Shown: one piece after another, positions 1-5,538 of the stretch
Layout of the letters: the number at the start of each line of letters is the position of its first letter
How positions within the stretch are numbered: the stretch's first letter is position 1
Assembly (NCBI GenBank): GCA_021107375.1
Contig: JAIOSY010000048.1
Span: forward strand, 1-5,538
DNA: 5,538 nucleotides
Direction of reading: 5' to 3'
Source of the DNA: Sulfurimonas sp.
GTDB taxonomy: Bacteria > Campylobacterota > Campylobacteria > Campylobacterales > Sulfurimonadaceae
Program-made: the position numbers and the translations under genes
Notes under the pieces: model-generated
Told to the model about the DNA's origin: nothing
Seen by the model: only the letters and a program-made list of their open reading frames with translations
The model's database searches: none

Positions 1-6
1 AGAGTC

Positions 7-30
7 TCATTAGTATAAATATACCAATGA
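7..30 (-). other. AU-rich stem-loop directly after the last operon gene
   Basis: On the minus strand, positions 30-21 pair with 16-7: ten pairs with a four-base loop, where position 25 with 12 is a G-U wobble that would be a mismatch in plus-strand RNA. It begins immediately after the stop codon at 31-33. It is AU-rich and no U-tract follows within the visible six bases, so it is not a convincing intrinsic terminator. It could be a weak terminator, an mRNA 3' stabilising hairpin, or chance in AT-rich DNA. Confidence 0.3.
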
Positions 31-540
31 TTACCTCTTAAAAAGCTCTTTAGAACTTACAGAACCAACAACAATCCCAACAAGTAATGCTGGAAGATAA
101 ACAGAAATATCTAAAATATGATTATTATTTAGTGCAATAAATCCAAGCACTAAAAATATATATGGAACTAATCTAAAAATAGAAACACTTCCCCTAGCCC
201 CATGTTTAGCACTATCGATACTAAATGTTTTTATTTTTGCTCTCTCCTCTTTAACAATCTCTTTTAAATCCAACTCTTCAACTGGTGCTTCATTTATAGG
301 TTCATCATCATAAAGTTCATGTGGGTCTTCTATACTGTCAAGTAAATCTCTTTTTTCTAGGGTAGCTTTTGATTCTACTTGATTGTTTATCATTTTTCTA
401 TATGCAAAAGATGAACCAAGTATCACAAACAAACTACTTAAAAATGCAACTTGCATATTTATATAAAAACTAAAAGATATAAAATAAGTTGCAATAATTA
501 GAACTTGAGTTACAAAGATAAGTTTAATACTGTTTTTCAC
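31..540 (-). CDS. Putative four-helix inner-membrane protein, last gene of the hemL operon
   Basis: I do not recognise a characterised family, so function is unknown. With the GTG start at 538-540 the protein is 169 aa. Hydrophobic segments lie near residues 5-26, 30-47, 121-138 and 145-163. They flank a charged, acidic loop (about 48-118, with Asp/Glu clusters such as EDPHELYDDE) that probably faces the cytoplasm. The C-terminus is basic (KELFKR). An ATG-started reading frame opens at 564, but its first residues (MMKMM) are only the other-frame reading of the Asp/Glu repeat of the upstream gene and would make a 41-bp overlap. The GTG has a GAGGA box (546-550) five bases upstream and cuts the overlap to 17 bp, so I prefer it. 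The gene is third after hemL and the AtpZ-like gene and is probably translationally coupled. A small membrane protein beside hemL is, from memory, also seen in Campylobacter (Cj0852c next to Cj0853c hemL), but I could not check homology. Confidence 0.72.
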   Translation of the reverse strand: MKNSIKLIFVTQVLIIATYFISFSFYINMQVAFLSSLFVILGSSFAYRKMINNQVESKATLEKRDLLDSIEDPHELYDDEPINEAPVEELDLKEIVKEERAKIKTFSIDSAKHGARGSVSIFRLVPYIFLVLGFIALNNNHILDISVYLPALLVGIVVGSVSSKELFKR

Positions 541-853
541 CGTAATCCTCATCATCTTCATCATCTTGCAATTTCTTTTTTATAGCATATCTAGGTTCTT
601 TTGCTAACTCTTCATAGCCCTCTTTTTGTTTTTTATATGCTTTAAAAACATTTAAAATTGCAGCTGCAATCCCTATAAAAACACCGATAAAAAAAGTCCA
701 AGAGATACCTGTCATACTTTTAAGTAAATAACCAATACCTACACCCATAACAACAGCTACAACCATAGAAATCCCTAAAGATAAGTGGTCTGCTGCTTCT
801 ATAATAGGCTTTATTCTTGGTTTTTTCTCTTCCTCTTTGGGTTGATTATCCAT
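524..853 (-). CDS. AtpZ/AtpI-family two-helix membrane protein (F0F1 ATP synthase accessory)
   Basis: This 109-aa protein has a charged N-terminus (PKEEEKKPR), two hydrophobic helices at about 24-44 and 51-70, and a highly charged C-terminal tail ending in an Asp/Glu run (97-103). The Gly-rich first helix ([19 protein letters not shown]) and the second helix ([17 protein letters not shown]) followed by a basic stretch match the AtpZ/AtpI family. Those proteins are usually encoded with ATP synthase genes and are linked to c-ring assembly or Mg2+ supply to the F0 part. Here it lies instead between hemL and a membrane protein gene. The start ATG (851-853) overlaps the hemL stop by 8 bp (ATGGATAA). 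No convincing Shine-Dalgarno sequence precedes it, which points to termination-reinitiation coupling. The family call is fairly safe; the role in ATP synthase is inferred from the family only, because no atp gene is visible. Confidence 0.82.
   Translation of the reverse strand: MDNQPKEEEKKPRIKPIIEAADHLSLGISMVVAVVMGVGIGYLLKSMTGISWTFFIGVFIGIAAAILNVFKAYKKQKEGYEELAKEPRYAIKKKLQDDEDDEDYGEKQY
546..550 (-). promoter_or_regulatory. Ribosome binding site that decides a GTG start
   Basis: The minus strand reads GAGGA, then five bases, then GTG at 540-538. This is the only good Shine-Dalgarno match near the several candidate starts (ATG at 564, 561, 555 and 552; GTG at 540). It lies inside the end of the AtpZ-like gene, whose ribosomes would deliver the reinitiating ribosome here. 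Confidence 0.5.
550..567. repeat. Perfect 9-bp tandem repeat (two copies)
   Basis: The plus strand has CATCATCTT twice in direct tandem (550-558 and 559-567). On the coding (minus) strand it encodes the acidic DDEDDED tail of the AtpZ-like protein. The unit is a multiple of three, so copy-number slippage would lengthen or shorten that tail without breaking the frame. Confidence 0.7.
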
Positions 854-2138
854 TAGTTATAGCTTTAAAAATTTTTGCACTTGCCTTAATAGTATCTTCT
901 ATCATCTCATCAGTAGTTGCAGTTGAGATAAAACCTGTCTCATAAAGTGAACAAGCAAAGTAAAAACCTTCACTTAACATACCAGAATGAAATTTAGCAA
1001 ATAAATCAGCATCAGAGTTACAAGCATCAGCGAAGTTTTTAACTGGTTTTTCATTAAAAAAGAAACCAAACATACTTCCTCTTACATCTATTTGCATAGT
1101 AATACCACATGCCAAAGCTTCAGCTTTCATACCCTCAACAAGTCTTGTTGCTCTTGTTTGTAAAACTGCCATAACTCTTGCATTTTGTTTTAGTTTAGTT
1201 AATGCTGCAAAACCTGCTGCCATTGCAACTGGATTTCCACTTAGTGTTCCTGCTTGATAAACTGGACCCTCAGGTGAAAGTATAGCCATTATCTCTGCTC
1301 TTGCTCCAAAAGCACCAACTGGCATACCACCACCGATAACTTTACCAAGTGTGATAATATCTGGCTTAACACCAGTGATAGACTCAGCACCATTTATAGT
1401 ACCTCTAAAACCACTCATAACTTCATCAAAAATAAGAAGAGTTCCATTTTCATCACAAAGCTTTCTTAACTCATGTAAAAACTCTTTATCTGCTGGAACT
1501 AATCCCATATTTCCTGCTATTGGCTCTATGATAACACAAGCAATATCATCTGAATCTGCAAAACATTTTCTTGCACTCTCTATGTTGTTATACTCAGCTA
1601 AAAGTGTATGCCTTGTAAAATCAGCTGGAACACCAGGGCTTGATGGATTTCCAAAAGTTGCTGCACCTGAACCTGCTTCAACTAAAAGTGCATCACTATG
1701 CCCATGATAACAACCTGTAAATTTAACAATATTATCACGAGAAGTAAATCCACGAGCAAGGCGAATAGCACTCATTACAGCTTCTGTTCCACTACTTACA
1801 AATCTAACTTTATCGATTGAATCAAAAAATTCTACAACAAGTTTTGCCAGTTCTGTTTCAGCAATAGTAGGTGCTCCAAAACTAAGACCATGTTTTACAG
1901 CTTCTATAACAGCTTTTTCTATAGATTCATCTCTGTGACCAAAGATAAGAGGTCCCCAACTTTGAACAAAATCAACATATTTGTTGCCATCAACATCTGT
2001 TAAATAAGCACCCTCACCCTCCGTAATAAAGATTGGAGTACCTCCAACACTTTTAAATGCTCTAACTGGAGAATTTACTCCACCTGGGATTAGTTCTTGT
2101 GCTTCTTGAAATGCTTTTATTGATAAATCTGTGCTCAT
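846..2138 (-). CDS. hemL: Glutamate-1-semialdehyde 2,1-aminomutase
   Basis: This cytoplasmic PLP enzyme converts glutamate-1-semialdehyde to 5-aminolevulinate, the last step of the C5 route to heme and other tetrapyrroles. The 430-aa protein has the usual family length (about 425-430). Visible signatures in order are [12 protein letters not shown] (17-28), the SSGTEA phosphate-binding stretch (115-120), GCYHGHSDA (142-150), [10 protein letters not shown] (203-212), DEVMSGFR (238-245, with the Asp that contacts the PLP pyridine nitrogen), and the Schiff-base lysine K266 in [15 protein letters not shown]. The GTLSGNP motif follows at 297-303. No key residue is missing. The ATG at 2136-2138 is preceded by AAGG with seven bases of spacing and by an extended -10 box, giving a leader of only about 20 nt. 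It is the first gene of a three-gene operon with the AtpZ-like and membrane protein genes. Confidence 0.97.
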   Translation of the reverse strand: MSTDLSIKAFQEAQELIPGGVNSPVRAFKSVGGTPIFITEGEGAYLTDVDGNKYVDFVQSWGPLIFGHRDESIEKAVIEAVKHGLSFGAPTIAETELAKLVVEFFDSIDKVRFVSSGTEAVMSAIRLARGFTSRDNIVKFTGCYHGHSDALLVEAGSGAATFGNPSSPGVPADFTRHTLLAEYNNIESARKCFADSDDIACVIIEPIAGNMGLVPADKEFLHELRKLCDENGTLLIFDEVMSGFRGTINGAESITGVKPDIITLGKVIGGGMPVGAFGARAEIMAILSPEGPVYQAGTLSGNPVAMAAGFAALTKLKQNARVMAVLQTRATRLVEGMKAEALACGITMQIDVRGSMFGFFFNEKPVKNFADACNSDADLFAKFHSGMLSEGFYFACSLYETGFISTATTDEMIEDTIKASAKIFKAITNG

Positions 2139-2144
2139 ATGATG

Positions 2145-2150
2145 ACCTTA
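2145..2150 (-). promoter_or_regulatory. Ribosome binding site of hemL
   Basis: The minus strand reads TAAGGT, with AAGG seven bases upstream of the hemL ATG. This fits the AAGG(A)-type sites typical of this phylum and confirms the start at 2138. Confidence 0.6.
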
Positions 2151-2163
2151 ATAATTTTTTTGT

Positions 2164-2172
2164 ATTATAGCA
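2164..2172 (-). promoter_or_regulatory. Extended -10 promoter element for the hemL operon
   Basis: The minus strand reads TGCTATAAT: a perfect TATAAT box (2164-2169) with an upstream TG one base away, i.e. an extended -10. No -35 hexamer is evident, as is common for housekeeping promoters of Campylobacterota. Transcription should start near 2157, giving a leader of about 20 nt before hemL. The assignment rests on sequence match and position only. Confidence 0.6.
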
Positions 2173-2195
2173 AAGTAGTATTAATTTTCATTCGT

Positions 2196-2201
2196 TATAA
2201 T
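2196..2201 (+). promoter_or_regulatory. -10 promoter element for the TonB-like gene
   Basis: A perfect TATAAT on the plus strand lies 24 bases before the preferred ATG (2226). Predicted transcription starts near 2208, which leaves only about 9 nt before the alternative ATG at 2217. That supports the downstream ATG as the real start. No clear -35 is present. The box is 26 bp from the hemL -10 on the other strand, so the polymerase footprints would overlap. Confidence 0.5.
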
Positions 2202-2225
2202 CATTTAAAAAATTAAATGGATATT

Positions 2226-3104
2226 ATGAATCGCTCTAACTTTGCTTTATTTGTAGCTATACTTATTCATCTTTTATTTATAATGTTATTTTGGATTTTT
2301 GGCTTAATTACTCCAGATATAGAAAAAAAACAAGAAAATAAAGAGAAAAAAATAAAAATCTCACTAAGAGAGTTACCAAAAAAGCATAAAGAATCAGGCT
2401 TAAAAAAAGAGTTAGTTAAACCATCCCCAATCGCACCACCAATGCCTAAAGGCTCACAATTAAAAGAGATTGTAAAATATAAACCTCAAAAAAGTTCTAA
2501 AAAAATAAAACTAAATCCAAAGCCAAAACCTAAGCTTATAAAACCAAAACCAAAACCTATACCACAACCAAAGATAGAACCTCTTCCACCTAAAAAACCA
2601 TATATAGAGTTAAAAAAAGAGGTGAAAAAGAAAGTTATAAAAAAAGAGCCTATAGACCCACTTTATGAATTACTTTCGCAAGATAAATCTAATGAAAACA
2701 AAGTTAAAAGAACTAAAACCTCAAATTCAAGATTAGGTGCAGGTGGAACGACAAGAGAGATGCGAAAACTTTATGGTTCTGAGTGGGGGAATCTTACAAC
2801 TGGACAACAAGAGTATCTTTTAGATAATACAGAAATCATGAGAAGAATAACTCAAGAGGTTTTAAATAGACAAGCAAGAGTAAGCAATATTAATAACATA
2901 AATGTAAATAGAAGCAATGTTGTAGAGTTTTATCTACATCCAAATGGAGATATGAGTGACTTTAAATTTTTATCTAAAAGTGGTTATTATATACTTGATG
3001 ATATAACAAAAGCTACAATAGGCTATGCTTACAGCAAATATCCAAGACCAAGCGAAAAAACACTTATTAGATACAATGTATTTTATAATTTAGCTAGATA
3101 TTAA
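2226..3104 (+). CDS. TonB/TolA-like energy transducer protein with TonB C-terminal domain
   Basis: This 292-aa protein has TonB architecture. One N-terminal membrane helix (about 6-26) carries a His (residue 15), matching the conserved His in TonB/TolA helices that engage ExbBD or TolQR, although the accompanying Ser is absent. A long Lys/Pro-rich stretch follows (about 63-142, including PKPKPK and KPKPKP), as expected for crossing the periplasm. Next is a conserved-looking segment (LYGSEW...TTGQQEY...RRITQEVL, about 182-213) that I associate with Campylobacterota TonB proteins. The C-terminal domain (about 230-292) shows the TonB pattern: FYLHPNGDM, SGYYILDD, YPRP, then a final beta strand. 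TonB proteins use the proton motive force to drive outer-membrane receptors; TolA acts in envelope integrity, and I cannot tell the two apart. No exbB, exbD or receptor gene is in view. An ATG at 2217 would add three residues, but the one at 2226 fits the TGGA box (2218-2221) and the promoter better. A8 and A7 runs lie in the early coding region. Confidence 0.82.
   Translation: MNRSNFALFVAILIHLLFIMLFWIFGLITPDIEKKQENKEKKIKISLRELPKKHKESGLKKELVKPSPIAPPMPKGSQLKEIVKYKPQKSSKKIKLNPKPKPKLIKPKPKPIPQPKIEPLPPKKPYIELKKEVKKKVIKKEPIDPLYELLSQDKSNENKVKRTKTSNSRLGAGGTTREMRKLYGSEWGNLTTGQQEYLLDNTEIMRRITQEVLNRQARVSNINNINVNRSNVVEFYLHPNGDMSDFKFLSKSGYYILDDITKATIGYAYSKYPRPSEKTLIRYNVFYNLARY
2517..2558 (+). repeat. Lys-Pro coding repeat within the TonB-like gene
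   Basis: The DNA repeats CCAAAA-type units, including CCAAAACCT at 2523-2531 and 2550-2558. They encode PKPKPK and KPKPKP separated by Leu-Ile. In TonB proteins such Lys-Pro segments form an extended rod across the periplasm. Unit number could vary between strains. Confidence 0.6.
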
Positions 3105-4917
3105 ACCTAGCCATTAAATCAACTGTATTATTTTTAATATCTTTAATTAATTCCTGAGAGATATTATACTTAACTATACTGTTTTTTTCATCTATATAAG
3201 CAGATATATCACTATTTATATTTTCAAGTTTTACCTCACTTAAAATCATAAAATCATCGCCTTCAACTCTAAAAACAGTACAATTTTTATAAAGATTATT
3301 GATAAATTCTGAAAATTTTATCAAATATTTATCACCTTTTTTCCAACCAAATTGTTTATTAAATGCAGAAAAATTATGAAGTTCAATGTTATACATATAA
3401 GCACTATCTGAATGTATATAATATCTTAAAACCAACTCAAGATACTCTATAATAAACAGATTTGTCAATCTATCTTTATAAAAATATGAAAATCGTTGCT
3501 CTTCCATAATATTTTTTGGAAGTTGAGATATGTTTGAATCTATTTTTATATCTTTAAGAGCAATTAATGCTGCACTTACAACATCTGAATGATAATGGAT
3601 AGCACTTAAACTTTCTAACTCTTTTAAAGCCACAGAAATACTTTTTCTTGGCTTATATACTCTATTTGTAGTCATCGCATCAAAAGAATCTGCAACAATC
3701 ATAATTCTACTTAATGGTTTAATTTCATCACTTTTTAAACCTCTTGGATACCCACTCCCATCATATTTTTCATGATGTTCTCTCATTATATTTGATATGA
3801 CTTTATATTGGTCTATATTTTTTAACATCTCATAACCAGAATTTAAATGCTCTTGAATTAATTTATACTCTGTGTTATCTAATTTTCCCGGTTTTAATAA
3901 AACACTATCAGGTGTAGATATTTTACCAATATCATGTAACCATGCTGCATTTTTTAAAAGCTCTATATCTTGCTCTGAGTAATTCATCTCTTTTGCAATT
4001 AAAACACAATACTCAGCAACTCGTCTTGTATGTCCCGCTGTATATGAGTCTCTTGATTCAATCATATCAATCATAGATAAAATGATTTGTTCTTGATTTT
4101 TAATTTTGTCATGCTCTAATTTTTCTATCTTATTTTGAGCTGTTTTATCTCTAAAAACAACAACAGAACCGACGATAACATTATCAACATAAAGAGGTGT
4201 TGAAACAATAGAAACAGCTAAAAAAGAACCATCCTTTCTAATTAAAACTTCATTTTCATCTTCATATATACACCCATCTATTATACTTTTATGAACTTTA
4301 CAATCTTTAACAAGTATAGGCTTATTGTCTATATCTTTATAATGTATATAATCATGAATCAGTTTACCAACTAATTCATTTTTTCTAAATCCAAATAAAG
4401 CTAATGCTTCTTTATTTATAAAAGTGATTTTATTTTCTAAATCAAGAGTATAAATTCCATCACCTATACTTTGAGCTATATCATAAAATCTTTTTTCACT
4501 TTGTACTACTTTGTCTTTTTGTTCAAAGATCTTTAAATAAAGAGTGATTTTATTTAGTAACTGATTATCATCTATAGGCTTAGTTATATAATCTATTGCA
4601 CCAATATCAAAACCCTTAGATATAAATTCATCACTTTTAAAAACAGCAGTAACAAAAATAATAGGAATATCTTTTGTTTTTTTGTTTGATTTTATCATTT
4701 GTGCCAACTCAAAACCATTTATAGCTGGCATTTGAACATCACAAAGGATTAAATCCACATGCTGAATCAGTAAAACATGAAGAGCCTCTTTTGCACCAAG
4801 AACTTCTATAGAATCTATATTTGAAACGGTACTAAGAAGTGCATTTAGAGTAAAAAGATTGTTTTGATTATCATCAATACAAAGGATTGTGTATCTATTG
4901 TTGCCTAAGCTTGGCAT
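3094..4917 (-). CDS. REC-PAS-HD-GYP response regulator (cyclic di-GMP phosphodiesterase) with degenerate GGDEF C-terminus
   Basis: This cytoplasmic 607-aa regulator should hydrolyse cyclic di-GMP to pGpG/GMP under control of phosphorylation and a PAS signal. The REC domain (about 8-130) has acidic D15 and D16, phospho-acceptor D60 in CDVQMP, T90 and K113 in TKP. A PAS domain (about 142-258) follows, with a helical linker at 257-285. The HD-GYP domain (about 280-460) has H296 (AGHTRRV), H328-D329 with K332 (LHDIGK), H357, H381-H382, DGSGYP (386-391) and D410 (VADSFDAM). All residues expected for a bimetal site are therefore present. Residues about 477-607 resemble a GGDEF domain (DRLTNLF at 482-488; RVEGDDF at 550-556), but the signature is EGDDF, the metal Asp is replaced by E512, no I-site exists and the C-terminal part is short. 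That domain is probably not a cyclase. The ATG (4915-4917) lies inside the end of the upstream REC-GGDEF gene, with GGAG nine bases before it. Confidence 0.93.
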   Translation of the reverse strand: MPSLGNNRYTILCIDDNQNNLFTLNALLSTVSNIDSIEVLGAKEALHVLLIQHVDLILCDVQMPAINGFELAQMIKSNKKTKDIPIIFVTAVFKSDEFISKGFDIGAIDYITKPIDDNQLLNKITLYLKIFEQKDKVVQSEKRFYDIAQSIGDGIYTLDLENKITFINKEALALFGFRKNELVGKLIHDYIHYKDIDNKPILVKDCKVHKSIIDGCIYEDENEVLIRKDGSFLAVSIVSTPLYVDNVIVGSVVVFRDKTAQNKIEKLEHDKIKNQEQIILSMIDMIESRDSYTAGHTRRVAEYCVLIAKEMNYSEQDIELLKNAAWLHDIGKISTPDSVLLKPGKLDNTEYKLIQEHLNSGYEMLKNIDQYKVISNIMREHHEKYDGSGYPRGLKSDEIKPLSRIMIVADSFDAMTTNRVYKPRKSISVALKELESLSAIHYHSDVVSAALIALKDIKIDSNISQLPKNIMEEQRFSYFYKDRLTNLFIIEYLELVLRYYIHSDSAYMYNIELHNFSAFNKQFGWKKGDKYLIKFSEFINNLYKNCTVFRVEGDDFMILSEVKLENINSDISAYIDEKNSIVKYNISQELIKDIKNNTVDLMARFNI

Positions 4918-5538
4918 ACTCTATTTCTCCCACTCTCTTTTGCTTTATAAAGTGCTTCATCAGCCCTTTTTATCATACTATCTAAGGTATCACCAATTAT
5001 ATACTCTGTAACCCCAAAAGAACAGGTTAAATTTTTAATAACATCAAAATTAGTATTTTCTATACTTTTTCTTAAATTTTCAGCTATCTCGATACCCTTC
5101 TTCATATCTACATCTAGGGTGATTACAAACTCTTCTCCACCCCATCTAGCAAAAATATCAGTTCCTCGAATATGGCTTTTTATAATTTTAGATACAGCTT
5201 TAAGTATATCATCTCCTACCAAATGACCATAAGTATCATTTACTTGTTTAAAATAATCTATATCTAACAAAATAAATATAAAAGATTTTTTTGCTATCTT
5301 AGATTCAACTATTTTCTTATTTGTGAGTCTATTAAACATTTTTCTATTGTAAATTTGAGTTAATGAGTCATAATTTGCTTCATATTCCAACTCTTTTTCT
5401 CTTATTTTAACTTCTGCTTCTTTATCGCTTAAACGGATATGAAAAGATATACGAGCTAAAAGCTCTATATGGTTAAAAGGTTTATTTACATAATCATTAC
5501 CACCAAACTTATAACAATTTTCTATAGTTTCATTATCG
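4905..5538 (-). CDS. REC-GGDEF response regulator, diguanylate cyclase (5' end beyond the window)
   Basis: This gene is cut by the right edge; 210 residues are visible. The frame is open from 5537 to the TAG at 4905-4907. A TTG at 5388-5390 could be mistaken for the start, but the codons upstream of it encode the end of a receiver domain (FGGNDYVNKPF, then IELLARI), with the conserved switch Lys in NKPF. A short helical linker (about residues 32-55, Glu/Lys rich) leads to a complete GGDEF domain (about 52-207). This shows YDSLTQIYNR, the metal-binding DID in LLDIDYF, ND, GHLVGD, the active-site GGEEF (133-137) and the product-inhibition motif RGTD (124-127), which is correctly placed. The closing ADEALYKAKESGRN is also present. 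The protein should condense two GTP to cyclic di-GMP when its REC domain is phosphorylated, like PleD or WspR. More domains may lie upstream. It overlaps the HD-GYP gene by 13 bp, so the two are one operon. Confidence 0.93.
   Translation of the reverse strand, partial: DNETIENCYKFGGNDYVNKPFNHIELLARISFHIRLSDKEAEVKIREKELEYEANYDSLTQIYNRKMFNRLTNKKIVESKIAKKSFIFILLDIDYFKQVNDTYGHLVGDDILKAVSKIIKSHIRGTDIFARWGGEEFVITLDVDMKKGIEIAENLRKSIENTNFDVIKNLTCSFGVTEYIIGDTLDSMIKRADEALYKAKESGRNRVCQA
4926..4931 (-). promoter_or_regulatory. Ribosome binding site of the HD-GYP gene
   Basis: The minus strand reads GGGAGA, with about eight to nine bases before the ATG at 4917. It sits inside the last codons of the upstream GGDEF gene, so the downstream gene has its own site in addition to likely translational coupling through the 13-bp overlap. 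Confidence 0.5.

Noticed and set aside
541..564. Start of the last membrane protein gene at the ATG codons 552-564
   Set aside because: These ATGs are the out-of-frame reading of an Asp/Glu-coding repeat, give a long overlap, and have no Shine-Dalgarno match as good as the one before GTG 538-540.
1351..1707. Plus-strand open reading frame of 118 codons inside hemL
   Set aside because: It lies wholly opposite a well-conserved enzyme gene, its translation has no recognisable domain, and it has no clear ribosome binding site. It is a shadow frame.
2190..2208. Possible Fur box overlapping the -10 of the TonB-like gene
   Set aside because: The stretch ATAATCATT matches the classical Fur consensus, but overall only about 11 of 19 positions agree and the matches mostly come from the TATAAT box. 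In DNA this AT-rich that is not enough.
3093..3111. GCTAG...CTAGC inverted repeat at the convergent gene junction as a bidirectional terminator
   Set aside because: The stem is only five base pairs with a nine-base loop, and no T-tract follows on either strand.
3094..3480. C-terminal GGDEF-like region as an active diguanylate cyclase
   Set aside because: The signature is EGDDF, the metal-binding Asp is replaced by Glu, and the end of the domain is missing. Some non-GGDEF variants are active, but several changes together make activity unlikely.
4905..5390. Standalone GGDEF protein starting with TTG at 5388-5390
   Set aside because: The frame continues open upstream to the window edge and encodes the end of a receiver domain, so the TTG is an internal Leu codon.

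Overview
The window looks like a chromosomal segment from a low-GC member of the Campylobacterota (the former Epsilonproteobacteria), perhaps a Sulfurimonas- or Arcobacter-type organism. The reasons are the strong A+T bias, the AT-rich promoters with TATAAT boxes and no clear -35, the tight gene packing with overlapping ends, the sequence style of HemL, and a TonB-like protein of a type I associate with this phylum. The genus assignment is inference; no rRNA or other marker gene is present.

Left part (1-2138, all minus strand): a three-gene operon read right to left, hemL (glutamate-1-semialdehyde aminomutase, tetrapyrrole synthesis), a small two-helix AtpZ/AtpI-family protein, and an unrecognised four-helix membrane protein. 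Each gene overlaps the next by a few bases, so translation is probably coupled. A short AU-rich stem-loop follows the last stop codon.

Middle (2139-3104): a divergent promoter region of under 90 bp separates hemL from a plus-strand gene for a TonB/TolA-like energy transducer. This protein has one N-terminal membrane helix, a Lys/Pro-rich periplasm-spanning stretch and a TonB C-terminal domain. The two TATAAT boxes are only 26 bp apart, so the two promoters probably compete. No exbB/exbD partner is in the window.

Right part (3094-5538, minus strand): two response-regulator genes overlapping by 13 bp. The upstream one is cut by the right edge. It ends in a REC domain plus a complete GGDEF domain (GGEEF, with an RxxD inhibitory site), so it should make cyclic di-GMP. 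The downstream one is REC-PAS-HD-GYP with all the visible bimetal residues of a cyclic di-GMP phosphodiesterase, followed by a C-terminal degenerate GGDEF-like domain (EGDDF). Together they form a coupled make-and-break cyclic di-GMP module, which is the most interesting element here. Its 3' end overlaps the 3' end of the TonB-like gene by 11 bp, tail to tail.

There is no RNA gene, mobile element, CRISPR array or gene-free stretch over 300 bases.
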